Source: Ophiostoma sp. CBS 140.51
Lineage: Eukaryota; Ascomycota; Sordariomycetes; Ophiostomatales; Ophiostomataceae
Assembly: GCA_029298735.1 (NCBI GenBank)
Contig: JANSLP010000244.1
Coordinates: forward strand, 1 to 51,348
Direction: 5' to 3'
DNA: 51,348 bases
Position 1 is the first letter of the stretch, and each line of letters starts with the position of its first letter. Positions 31,118 through 41,221 of this stretch are shown here, piece by piece. A program made the position numbers and the translations under genes. A model generated the notes under the pieces. That model had not been told where the DNA came from and did no database searches. It saw nothing but the letters and a program-made list of their open reading frames with translations.

Positions 31118-32742
31118 GGCAACGGATTCAAAGGACGTCAAAGGACACGCTTAGTTATTCTGTCGATTGGGTCGATCAAAGGTGTTCGTTGTTCGTAAGA
31201 AAGAAGAGATGGACAACTGTATCGTCAGTAACGCGCCATCGCCATGAGGGTGTAGAAAAGGCAGACGAAAAGCACGGAAAACACGAGTCGCACAAAAAAT
31301 AAGAGATTGACCAAAAGGACAAAATGAAAGACACGACAAGAAAATAGAAAGGAAATTCGGAAAAGGAGGTTTTGCGACGAGGAGAGTCGACAGGGGTGGT
31401 GGAGCGAGAAAAGGGACGCGCAGAAAAAAAGTGGACAGCAAGTTAAATGAGAAGAGGCGACCTTGGGCTTCTGGACCCAGGGAAAAGCGAAAAGCAGCAA
31501 AAATGAAGCCAACCAACCGAAGAAACGACAAGAGCAAAAACGAGCAAAAACCAACCTAATGTGCTGTAATAGGGGCAACACGACGGGGCAAGAGATTAGA
31601 AAACTAGAGAGCGCACGTCATCTTGGGAGTGCGGATGGTGCCGGGGTTGTGTCGACTCGTACGTCGTAGGAAGAGAGAGGTGGAAGTTAAAAGGGAAAAG
31701 TGAAGCAGAAACAGATGCACAAAAAGCAGGAAGTGGTTCGTAGCCCCAGATTTGCCGAGGGAAACAAGCCACGATGATAGAATAGATGCGGAGGCAAGAG
31801 CAAGAGGTACAAGTATCCGTAAGAGCAGGCAGCTGGGTCGCAGTGTCCTCATCTGGATTGCGTCGTGGTGCGTTTTGGTGCGTTTGGGCGTGTTTGGGGC
31901 GTCCGGAAAGCAGGGAATATGGAAACATCGGGCAGTCCGCGCGCTGCTGCAGGCAGGTGCAAGTGGGTGCAACGCAGGAGCTTTCCCCTGTGTCGTGGTG
32001 CCTCGCTGGCGCCTTCCCCAATCGCCAGTTGTCCTCAAGGAAGGATCGCTTACAACAATGCCGTCCAAATGCACCTAAAAGAAGCAATGTCTTGGCGGAT
32101 AAAGTAGCTCTGCACTAAATTTGCGGAGGGAGGTACCGAACCTTCCACAGCACTCTCGTGTGTCTCCAGCGAATTCCAGTGCCTGATAAGAGCGTCGCGC
32201 CCCTGTCGCGCAGCTCTTGTGGGGCCTTTTCTTGCACAGCCAGCGCTGTAAAGAGCGGCCGTTGGTGGATGACGCAGGCAAGATTGGCCACTAGCCCAGG
32301 CTGGGGCAGGCGCCATCCAGACGCCTGTAGCAAGCAGCGGAAGGCGCGACGCAGCCCGCTAGGCCCCCCGAATAACAGACCCCTACCCAAAACAGCCAAA
32401 AGCAGCCAAATGTTCAACATCGCTCTTTTGGTTCTGTCCTTTTTTCACATGTGCAACCTTTACGACGACACGAGTTTCGACAGAACAACACGACACCAGG
32501 CAGGCATACATCTCTACACCTTGTCGAATTTAGTTCTAGATTGCTCGAGACATCAACATCGACTCATGGCCGGCCGGTCGATGCTTTGAGGCCTTTCGAT
32601 CTCGCGATCTTCCCCTTTTTTCTTTCCTTTTTCTTTTCTATCGACAGGCACGACCTTGATCGACCACAGCCCCGACGTCGATCCATAGCGGCAGGCCACA
32701 GCCGCTTTCTTTCTTCTCTCTTGCTTTCTCTCCACCACCGGA
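31118..32742. promoter_or_regulatory. Divergent promoter region of SEC16 and NEO1
   Basis: There are 1.6 kb between two divergent secretory-pathway genes. On the SEC16 side the sequence is purine-rich on the plus strand (31180-31560), i.e. a CT-rich leader for SEC16. On the NEO1 side a pyrimidine tract (32605-32645) ends in TTCTATCGACAG, which could be the acceptor of a 5'-UTR intron. Short frames in the middle look like noise. Confidence 0.5.
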
Positions 32743-35700
32743 ATGCCTCCTCCACCGGCGTACCAGTCGACCGAGCCGCCCGATTCGCCGTCCGACCACT
32801 CCGACTCCGATCTCGAACTCGACCTCGACGAGCTCGACCCCAAGACGGCCCCGTTGGCGGGGGATACCGGCAGCTCGAGTCACGGCAACAGAAACCAAAA
32901 TCAAAACGGAGGACGACCAACCAACATTGCCCTGCGTACCCTCCGTATGGGCGGCCTGCGACGTATCGGCAGCCGGGGCCGGGGGTATGGCGAGCTAGGA
33001 CGGGACGGACGGCGGTCCAACGACTACAACAACGAGGATGCACGGGGGCTGTTGCAAGACGACGATGAGGGCTCGTCCTCACGGCGGGACTCGTACGCCA
33101 ACGCCGAGGATGATGGACTACTGGGCAACCAACAAGGAGGAAGCGGCCACCGAAGACGGCGATCCTTTGCCCAAGATACACTCCACAACCTGACAGGCCG
33201 ACTTCGACTACCCAGCTTCATGTCGAGCTCGAGCAGTGTCAACAACATTGCCCTTGGAAACGAAAACGACCAGGACAATGCGGCCAACGAGCAAGAAGAA
33301 GACGACCCGTCCTCCTCGCGCGTTGTGGCCGTCGGCGCACCGCAAGCCACACGCTTCCCTCCCAACCTTATTTCCAACGCAAAATACACGGCCTGGTCCT
33401 TCCTGCCCGTCACCCTCTACAACGAATTTTCCTTCTTCTTCAACATGTATTTCTTGCTGGTGGCCCTGTCGCAAGCCATCCCGCCTTTGCGGATTGGCTA
33501 CCTCAGTACATACGTGGCGCCGCTGGCGTTTGTGCTCATGATTACCCTCGGCAAGGAGGCGTACGATGACGTGGAGCGGCGGCGGCGCGACAACGAAGCC
33601 AATGCTGAAGCATACACGACGCTGCAGTTTGTGGACCCGGTGCACGGCGGGCTGGACAGCAGCGGGTTTGGGCGGGCCGGTGCTGGAGGAAGTGGGAGCA
33701 TTCGAGGCCGGCGCAAGCTGCTGCGGTCTGACTCGTCGACCAAAGCGCAGCGGAGACGGCTGTTGGCCGTGGCCCAAGAAGACCGTGAGCGGTTATCCGA
33801 CATCCAGGAGGAGGAAGAGCAGCTGGAGGGCCGCGGCGGCAGTCGGCACGTGCCCTCATCACGCGTCGTCGAGATCCCCAAGAAGTCGCGCGACCTGAAA
33901 GTGGGCGACATGCTGAAGCTGACCAAGGGGCAGCGCGTGCCTGCCGATGTGGTGATTCTCAAGTGCCTGTCGCAAGACTCTCACGCTCAAAAGGAGGCCG
34001 AGCAACCAGAAGAACAGCCAGCAGAATCCAACCTTCTTATCGACGACGAAGATACTCCCTCGGCATCGACGACTGTGGCCAGCGTCAAGGATACCAAGAA
34101 CGACAGTGGCAACGCAGGCGGCGAGACGTTTATTCGGACGGACCAGCTTGACGGTGAAACAGACTGGAAGCTGCGGCTGGCGTCACCACTCTCCCAGAAC
34201 CTGGCGACAGAAGAGTTTGTGCGGCTGCGCGTGACGGGCGGCAAGCCAGACAAGAAGGTCAACGAGTTTCTGGGCACGATTGAGCTGCTGCCCGAAGACG
34301 GTGACGTCGACGAGTACGATGAGGCCGAGCACAGTGGCGACGACAACGATGACGACGACAACGAGAACGCCATCGACAGCAGTCGCAGACGTCCAACGAA
34401 GAAATCGGCTGCACTCTCCATCGACAACACGGCATGGGCCAACACAGTCATTGCATCTCATGCGACTACACTCGCCGTCATTGTGTACACCGGTCCGCAG
34501 ACACGGTCAGCACTCTCGACAGCCCCCTCGCGGTCCAAGACGGGCCTGCTCGAGTACGAGATTAATTCCTTGACCAAGATTCTGTGCGCTCTTACTCTCG
34601 CTCTGTCTATCATCTTGGTCGCCATCGAAGAGGGTCTGGTCGGCAGCGGCGGCGGCAGTAACAAGGCACCCGGCAACGTGATTTGGTACGTCAAGATCAT
34701 GCGGTTCTTGGTCTTGTTCTCGACCATTGTGCCCATCAGTCTGCGTGTCAACCTGGATCTCGGCAAGAGTGTGTACTCGTACTTTATCCAGCGCGACCCG
34801 GGTATGCCGGGTGCCGTTGTGCGCACGAGCACGATACCCGAAGACCTGGGCCGCATCGAGTACCTGCTGAGCGACAAGACGGGCACGCTCACGCAAAACG
34901 ACATGGAGATGAAGAAGATCCACGTGGGTACTGTGTCGTATGCCAACGAGGCCATGGACGAAGTGGCTGCGTACGTGCGGCAGGGTTTCGCGTCGGCCGA
35001 CCCCGACGCGCCTCTCATCACACCCTCCTCGACGTTTACTGGCGTCAGCGCATCGGCTACAGCAGGCGGTGCCACACGTACACGGCGTGAGATTGGCACG
35101 CGTGTGCGGGATATCGTCCTTGCTCTCGCACTCTGCCACAATGTCACGCCAACAACCGACGACGACGGCGAGGGCGGCGCCACCGAGACGTCGTACCAGG
35201 CGTCGTCGCCCGACGAGATTGCCATTGTACGCTGGACCGAGGCCGTGGGTTTGAGATTAGCATACCGCGACCGTCAAGGCATGACGCTTGTCTCAACCGA
35301 AACGGGCCGCACTGTCGTGCAGGTGCGCATCCTGGACATTTTCCCGTTCACGTCCGAGGGCAAGCGCATGGGCATTATCGTGCAGTTCTTGACCAAACCC
35401 CTGGCCTCTGGTGCCGCCGCTCCGCCCCTTGACAGCAGTGAGATCTGGTTCTATGAAAAGGGTGCCGATACCGTCATGGGCTCGATTGTGGCGGCCAACG
35501 ACTGGCTCGACGAGGAGACGGCCAACATGGCCCGCGAGGGTCTGCGGACACTGGTCGTCGGCCGCAAGCGCTTGTCATTCGAGCAATACCGCGAATTTGC
35601 AGCCAAGTACCAGGAGGCGTCGCTGGCCATTACGGGCGGCCGTGATGCCGGTATGCAGCGGGTTGTCGGTTCCTTGTTGGAAGCCGACCTCGAACTGCTC

Positions 35701-36983
35701 GGCGTCACTGGTGTCGAGGACAAGCTGCAGCGCGACGTCAAGCCATCCCTTGAACTGCTGCGCAACGCAGGCATCAAGATTTGGATGCTGACGGGCGACA
35801 AGGTCGAGACGGCGCGCTGTGTGGCCATTAGTGCCAAGCTCGTTGCGCGCGGCCAGTACATTTACACGATTGCCAAGATGACGAAGCGTGACGGGCAGGC
35901 CGTGCAGCAGGACCACCTTGATTTCCTGCGAGCCAAGACGGATGCCTGTCTGCTGATTGACGGTGAGAGTCTGGCCCTGTTCTTGTCGGGCCCCCTCCGC
36001 ACCGAGTTTATCGCCGTGGCCGTCCAGCTGCCCACGGTCGTTGCCTGTCGTTGCTCGCCCACCCAAAAGGCCGACGTCGCGCTGCTCATCAAGGCCTATA
36101 CGCGCAAACGCGTCTGCTGCATTGGCGACGGCGGCAACGATGTCAGCATGATCCAGGCGGCCGACGTCGGTGTCGGTATTGTCGGCAAAGAAGGTCGGCA
36201 GGCGTCGCTGGCGGCTGATTTTTCCATTGAACAGTTTTGCCACTTGACAAAACTGCTCGTGTGGCACGGCCGCAACAGCTACAAGCGCAGCGCCAAGCTG
36301 GCGCAGTTTGTCATTCACCGTGGCTTGATTGTGGCCGTCTGCCAGACCATGTTTAGCATTGCCATTCGCTTCGAGCCCGAGGGCCTGTATATCGACTGGC
36401 TCATGGTCGGCTATGCTACAGTGTACACGGCCATGCCGGTGCTGTCACTGGTGCTGGACAAGGACGTCGACGAAAATTTGGCCAACCTGTACCCGGAGCT
36501 CTACAAGGAGTTGACGGAAGGCCGCTCGCTGTCGTACCGCACGTTCTTTGTGTGGGTGTTTGTCTCCATCTACCAGGGCGCCATGATCCAAGGTCTGTCG
36601 CAACTTTTGACGGAAGTGGACGGCCCGCGCATGGTGGCGGTCTCCTACACGGCGCTCGTGCTCAACGAGCTGCTCATGGTGGCCATTGAGATTACGACGT
36701 GGCACCCGGTCATGATTGTCTGCATTGTGGGCACGTTCCTTCTGTATGTTGGGTCGCTGCCCTTCTTGGGTGGCTACTTTGACCTGGCCTACGTGTTGTC
36801 ACTGTAAGTCCATGCTCTTCCAAGAACAACTATGTATATCTACATCATTCACTAACTCTGTGTAGGGGCTTCCTTTGGCGTGTCATTGCCATTTGTGCCA
36901 TCTCTCTGATCCCGCCGTACGCCGGCAAACTGATTCGGCGGACTATGAAACCGCCGTCGTACCGCAAGGTGCAGAGCATATAG
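32743..36983 (+). CDS. NEO1: P4-ATPase, Neo1-type phospholipid flippase
   Basis: This is a flippase of Golgi/endosome membranes, moving aminophospholipids to the cytosolic leaflet. Two exons, 32743-36803 and 36866-36983, give 1392 residues. The 62-nt intron (GTAAGT donor, ACTAAC branch, TGTAG acceptor) joins YVLSL to GFLWRVIAI in the last TM. Markers: actuator-domain LDGETDW (Asp470), phosphorylation site SDKTGTLTQ (Asp711) and hinge GDGGNDV (Asp1129, Asp1133). TM1-2 reads FNMYFLLVALSQ and PPLRIGYL, the Neo1/ATP9 subclass, whose members in yeast work without a Cdc50 subunit. A long disordered N-terminus (about 200 residues) contains Asp/Ser clusters. Low-complexity insertions lie around residues 310-370, between the TM1-2 hairpin and the A domain, and before the DGET motif. 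It is divergent from SEC16. Confidence 0.95.
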
Positions 36984-37284
36984 TGATCTCTGCAGTCGCG
37001 GTCTACTTTTTCGGCGTTTAGGTTTTTGGGTTTCTTCTTTTTTACCTCTTTCTGTCGTCTTGCAAAAGCCATCTCGCATGGGCCAGCCTTGTTTTTTGTT
37101 TTTGTTTTTTTCTGCGTCTCTCTTTCAAGTTTAATATCGTCTGTTGTTTTATCCTGCGTTTTTCATTCTACTCTATTTTCTGGTTGACGTTTCATACATC
37201 ATAATGGCCGGCAAGGCGGCTTAGCCTTGTTATCAGCCTTTCTTCCATAATCTTCTCTCATATATACATGTGACCACGCTTCTG
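36984..37284. other. Convergent 3' intergenic region
   Basis: T-rich sequence between the ends of the flippase and the CYC2-like gene. It contains only 3' UTR-like DNA. Confidence 0.6.
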
Positions 37285-38763
37285 CTACAACTTCAGCACT
37301 TGCCACTTTGCAAACGTCTGCAGATCTTTCGCTGCCATGTGGCCCAGAATGCCGCTCATGGGCCCTTGTCTCTCCTGTCCACCAGCCCATGTCTTGGGTC
37401 CTGCCCAGGCAGCAATAAACCCGTCCGGTCCAGATACCAGCACCAAGTTCTTGCCGCCAGCCTGGCCTGTAGTAGACTCTGCTGTAGTACCACAAGAGCA
37501 CTCCTTGGCCTTGGGTGAGCCTCGTAGTACGTCTGCCTCCATCCGCTCCAGCATCCGTGGTGAGTGGTAGACACAGGTTGGGTTGGTCGTGTCCGGTTGA
37601 GGAACTACCGCAGTTTTCTTCTGTGTCTTTCCCCACGGCCAGTACCATGAGCCTCCACTCGCCGCCCCGTCCGTCCCTTCAATCGACTTCCGGACAGACG
37701 CCTCGGTAATCCATGTCTGCTGTGCATCCACAAAATTGTGAATATGCACACGGTCAGAGCCGTAGCGGGACTGCAGAGCTTTAATGTCGCGGACAACCGG
37801 GTTGACTGCCGTTCCATTGCCCGTCTCGTTCAGGCCGATACTGTCGTCTGCTTGTCGGTTGGCCCACAGGATGGACACGGACGTGTCTTGTCCAAGAACA
37901 GCATGAGCCGCCTGCAGAGCCGTAGAAATGCCCGTGCCGCCGGCCAACACAACAACCTGCTTCTCTCCGCCTTTTGTCGTCGTCTCCTTTTCGCCGGCAT
38001 CGCCCACCCGTGCCGCCACATCAAAACTTAGTCGCGGTCCACGCACATCTACTGTCGATCCCACCGTCCGTCGTGACAGATACCGAGACACCTCGCCGCC
38101 GGGCACGACGCGCACAAACAGGCGCATCTCCGTACCGTCCTCGTTCGGCACGCCGTCGACGTTGGGTAGTGGCGTATAATCTCTCGCAATCTGCAGTTGC
38201 GGTTGCTTCACCTCGACGGACCACAGGCCGTGCTGCCAGGCCGCCTTGATGGCATCTACTGTTCGTGTCCGACCTTCGTCCGACACTCCTTCTGGCAGCC
38301 GAAGCGTCAGAACAAACGCTGTCGGCGACACCTCTTCGCGCGCCAACACAACAAAAGGGACGAAGGTCTCCTTGTTCAAGCCGATGCCGCCGCCCGCTGC
38401 AAGGCGGCGCTGACCGTTGTCGTCAAACAAGCCAGATGTACTGCCGGCGGTGGCCCAATAGACAGCACTGCCAGCGAGAACAGCCAGAGTCAAGAGGAGG
38501 AGAGGTGAGCGACGGGTCTTTGGTGGTGGTGGCGGTGGTGGTGACGGCGAGGGAGCACCTTTTTGAGGTGGCGTCGACTTGCGGTGTGGCAGACTACTCG
38601 AGAATGTGCGCTGCCATCGTATTGACTGGATGTCGGTCGGCTCCGAGGCTGTGAGAGGCTGCTGGATGTGGTGTTGAAGACGAGGCTGAAGTGAGCAAAT
38701 CCATTGTTGGATCGTTCCTGTGGACACGTTGCCCAGCAGGCTGGGCTTAACGGTGTGCCTCAT
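37285..38763 (-). CDS. CYC2: Mitochondrial NAD(P)H-flavin reductase, Cyc2-like
   Basis: This is a predicted inner-membrane flavoprotein facing the intermembrane space. Yeast Cyc2 is a FAD enzyme that helps haem attachment to apocytochrome c with haem lyase. It has 492 residues, single exon, first ATG MRHTVKPSLLG. The N-terminus is Arg/Ser-rich with RWQRTFSSSLPHR near residue 50, a likely presequence. It is followed by a poly-Pro run and one TM segment at about 86-106 (LLLLTLAVLAGSAVYW). The ferredoxin-reductase FAD motif IARDYTPLP and the nucleotide motif VVLAGGTGIST follow. A Gly/Trp-rich insert and SGPDGF near the C-terminus complete the NAD lobe. Cytochrome-b5-reductase homology could give another name, but the single N-terminal TM and length favour Cyc2. 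Confidence 0.82.
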   Translation of the reverse strand: MRHTVKPSLLGNVSTGTIQQWICSLQPRLQHHIQQPLTASEPTDIQSIRWQRTFSSSLPHRKSTPPQKGAPSPSPPPPPPPKTRRSPLLLLTLAVLAGSAVYWATAGSTSGLFDDNGQRRLAAGGGIGLNKETFVPFVVLAREEVSPTAFVLTLRLPEGVSDEGRTRTVDAIKAAWQHGLWSVEVKQPQLQIARDYTPLPNVDGVPNEDGTEMRLFVRVVPGGEVSRYLSRRTVGSTVDVRGPRLSFDVAARVGDAGEKETTTKGGEKQVVVLAGGTGISTALQAAHAVLGQDTSVSILWANRQADDSIGLNETGNGTAVNPVVRDIKALQSRYGSDRVHIHNFVDAQQTWITEASVRKSIEGTDGAASGGSWYWPWGKTQKKTAVVPQPDTTNPTCVYHSPRMLERMEADVLRGSPKAKECSCGTTAESTTGQAGGKNLVLVSGPDGFIAAWAGPKTWAGGQERQGPMSGILGHMAAKDLQTFAKWQVLKL

Positions 38764-39799
38764 GTGAAAAAAAGGTGTTGTAGAGTGGTTTTGAAGCAAG
38801 TTTATGTTGATTGTGCTGTTTTGTCGTATCTCACCGTTAAACTCATGAGGTTGCGATGTGAGTTTTAGGTTTTGAACTTTTTAGTTTCGAGAGATAGTTG
38901 CCGTTGGAGGTGGGGCTCGTCCGCGGCTCTTTCCCAACAAGTCAGGACGACGTCTGTAACAACACAACACCTTCATATCGTGAGCTTTGAAACAAAACCC
39001 TGTTCAAAAACAATATGTATCAATTATTTTGATTTTACTCTGAAGTCATACTTTTCATTTATGTTTATTTACTTATAGATTATTTCTCAATAAAACATTT
39101 CATTTTGAAAACTTAAAAAAAAAAGAAGAAAAAAAAAAGACAAAATACCTTTTTAATACGTTGCGTCAAAACGAAGTGAAAACAGGTTGCATTTTTATCT
39201 GATCAAATCAGTCACACCTTTTCCCGAGGCCGCAGTTTACAGTCACCTCCTGTCAGCACTGTCCGTATATTGAATACGAACATGACGTCTGACTTGGAGC
39301 GGAATGACCGGTGGCGCCTTCCTTCCCTTTTCGCTTCTACGGGCTCGGAGCTTGCTGCGGAGATAATCCTGGAAAAGCAGGTGAGATAGCATACAAAAGC
39401 CTGAAAATTGGAGTTCTAAATGGGATAAATGGGGCTCTGAACGGGCTTCAGTGCCTCAAAGCGGGCGCAAAGCGGACTCAAAACGGGGCTCCGGGGAAAG
39501 AGCCTACGACTGGGAAAGACAGCGCAGTTTCCTTCCTTGGAATAGGAAAGTAGAGACAGGCGGCCAATCGCACCTGCTCCATTAGCACCGAGCCGCACCA
39601 GGAAGCAGCAACCAGACAACACCGACCAGCTTCCCAATTTACATAAGACCGGCAGCCGCATCCGAGATCTCAAACCCGCATTCTCAAAACCTTACTTTTA
39701 CATTCATTCTAAGACTCATATTGCGTGCTGTTCGGTCATTCTTCTTAACTGACCTCTCGTCACTCATTTCGTCACTCGTTTTGGTCACTTATTTTCACC
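38764..39799. promoter_or_regulatory. Divergent promoter of CYC2-like and AIM32-like genes
   Basis: This is a 1 kb head-to-head promoter between two mitochondrial redox genes. It contains an AT-rich A-tract (about 39110-39140). No clear TATA box or HAP-type CCAAT cluster was found by eye. Confidence 0.5.
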
Positions 39800-41020
39800 A
39801 TGTCCGGCCCTGCACGGCGCATTTCGGCCGCGTCTTCGGCTAGTCTCCGGTCCTCTCGTCCAGTCTTTTTTACGTCTTCCTCCTCTTCCCCGTCTTCCTC
39901 TCCATTCACAATAACGGCGTCGACAGTACACAAGGCACAGCCAGCTCGAACAAGGTCAACGCCGCGCCGGCTCTTCTCGTCGTCTTCACTCTGCGCCTCA
40001 CGTAAGACCTCACCGTCTTATAAGAGAGAACGGCCACCATTGCCCTTCTCTACCGTCCCGTCGTGTCCTTCGCCGACGTGCACATGCGAGCCCATGCCGG
40101 ACCTGCCCGCCGATCTGCCCATTGACCGCAAAACACCACTCAACGGCCAAATCGCCGCCTACAACGAACAGGTCCTGGTCTGCACAGGTACCAGTGACTG
40201 GCCGTCGAAGATCGAGGACGAAAATAGCGGCGACAATCTGGCTGCTGACCTCAAAGAGTTGTTTGGCCGCGGCGGCACGTACACAGACCCGTTCCACCAC
40301 ATTTCCGTCCTCAACGCCTCGTTCCCACCATCTGTGCCGCGCCTTGTTGGTCTGCAGTCGTCATCAGTGTACCTGCTACCGAGCTTTACGTATATCCCGT
40401 TTTTGCCGCGTCTGTCGTTTGACGCCGTCGAAGCATTGGCCCAGGGTTTCCTGCTTCCGGAAAAACTGCACCCAATGCACGACGGTGCCCTCTCACCGAT
40501 CCACCGGGACCGACTGACGCGCAAGCCGGCCGTGCGCAGTCTATTGTATGGCGTGCGGGAGTCCATTCCGGACGTAGTTGTCTTGATCTGTGGCCATGGC
40601 GGACGCGATGCACGGTGCGGCATCATGGGCCCTGTACTGCAGACAGCGTTCGAAAAGGAGCTGGGCCGTGTCGGTTTCAATGTCGAGCAGGGCCCCGTGG
40701 CGCCAGAGGAGTACATGGACAAACCTTCTAAAGAAGAGGGTGCACCCACTCCCACGACCTCCACAACAGCCCGTGTCGGCTTGATCTCTCACATTGGCGG
40801 ACACAAGTTTGCGGGCAATGTGATTGTGTACTTGCCGCCGTCACTTAAGGCTGCTGATGGACTGTCTGCGCATCCGCTGGCGGGCTACGGCGTGTGGTAC
40901 GGGCGTGTCGAGCCGGGGCATGTTGAGGGACTGGTGCAGGACACGATTCTGCAGGGCAAGGTGGTTGAGGACCATTTCCGCGGCGCCATCAACCAGCAGC
41001 GTGAGGTTGTCCGCTTATAG
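39800..41020 (+). CDS. AIM32: Aim32-like thioredoxin-fold Fe-S protein
   Basis: This is a sucrase/ferredoxin-like mitochondrial protein; the yeast homologue binds a 2Fe-2S cluster and acts in redox quality control of mitochondrial import. It has 406 residues, single exon, ATG in CACCATGTCC context. A Ser/Arg-rich presequence covers about 1-75. Family signatures are ICGHGGRDARCG (Cys264, Cys273) and ISHIGGHKFAGNVIVY (His331, His335), which together supply Cys/His ligands. The stretch DLPADLPIDRKTPLNGQ opens the first domain. The C-terminal GVWYGRVEPG segment fits the family. A short inserted loop at about 308-324 (Lys/Pro/Thr-rich) separates the two motifs. Divergent from the Cyc2-like gene. 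Confidence 0.9.
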   Translation: MSGPARRISAASSASLRSSRPVFFTSSSSSPSSSPFTITASTVHKAQPARTRSTPRRLFSSSSLCASRKTSPSYKRERPPLPFSTVPSCPSPTCTCEPMPDLPADLPIDRKTPLNGQIAAYNEQVLVCTGTSDWPSKIEDENSGDNLAADLKELFGRGGTYTDPFHHISVLNASFPPSVPRLVGLQSSSVYLLPSFTYIPFLPRLSFDAVEALAQGFLLPEKLHPMHDGALSPIHRDRLTRKPAVRSLLYGVRESIPDVVVLICGHGGRDARCGIMGPVLQTAFEKELGRVGFNVEQGPVAPEEYMDKPSKEEGAPTPTTSTTARVGLISHIGGHKFAGNVIVYLPPSLKAADGLSAHPLAGYGVWYGRVEPGHVEGLVQDTILQGKVVEDHFRGAINQQREVVRL

Positions 41021-41221
41021 AGTGGAGGCAGCTAGATGAATGTACGATCATGACAAGACATATACACGAGAGTAAAGATATGTAAAAGATAGACAACTTT
41101 TCTCATTTAAAAAACATCCAGTTGCTATGCAAGACAAACGTCCTATCCGATCCAATCCTGAAACATGATGATAAAAATACAAAACTAAAGAGCTACAATA
41201 AAACGAGTCCCCTCGTATCTT

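Noticed and set aside
24963..31141. Extension of SEC16 to the TTG at 31141
   Set aside because: The first ATG at 31117 gives the fungal Sec16 N-terminus, and the extra eight codons begin at a non-ATG codon.
32158..32589. 143-codon frame in the SEC16/NEO1 divergent region
   Set aside because: No family resemblance, TTG/CTG-type or weak starts, and it lies in promoter-like DNA.
39311..39553. 80-codon frame upstream of AIM32
   Set aside because: It begins with a GTG, has no ATG in good context and no family signal; it falls in the divergent promoter.
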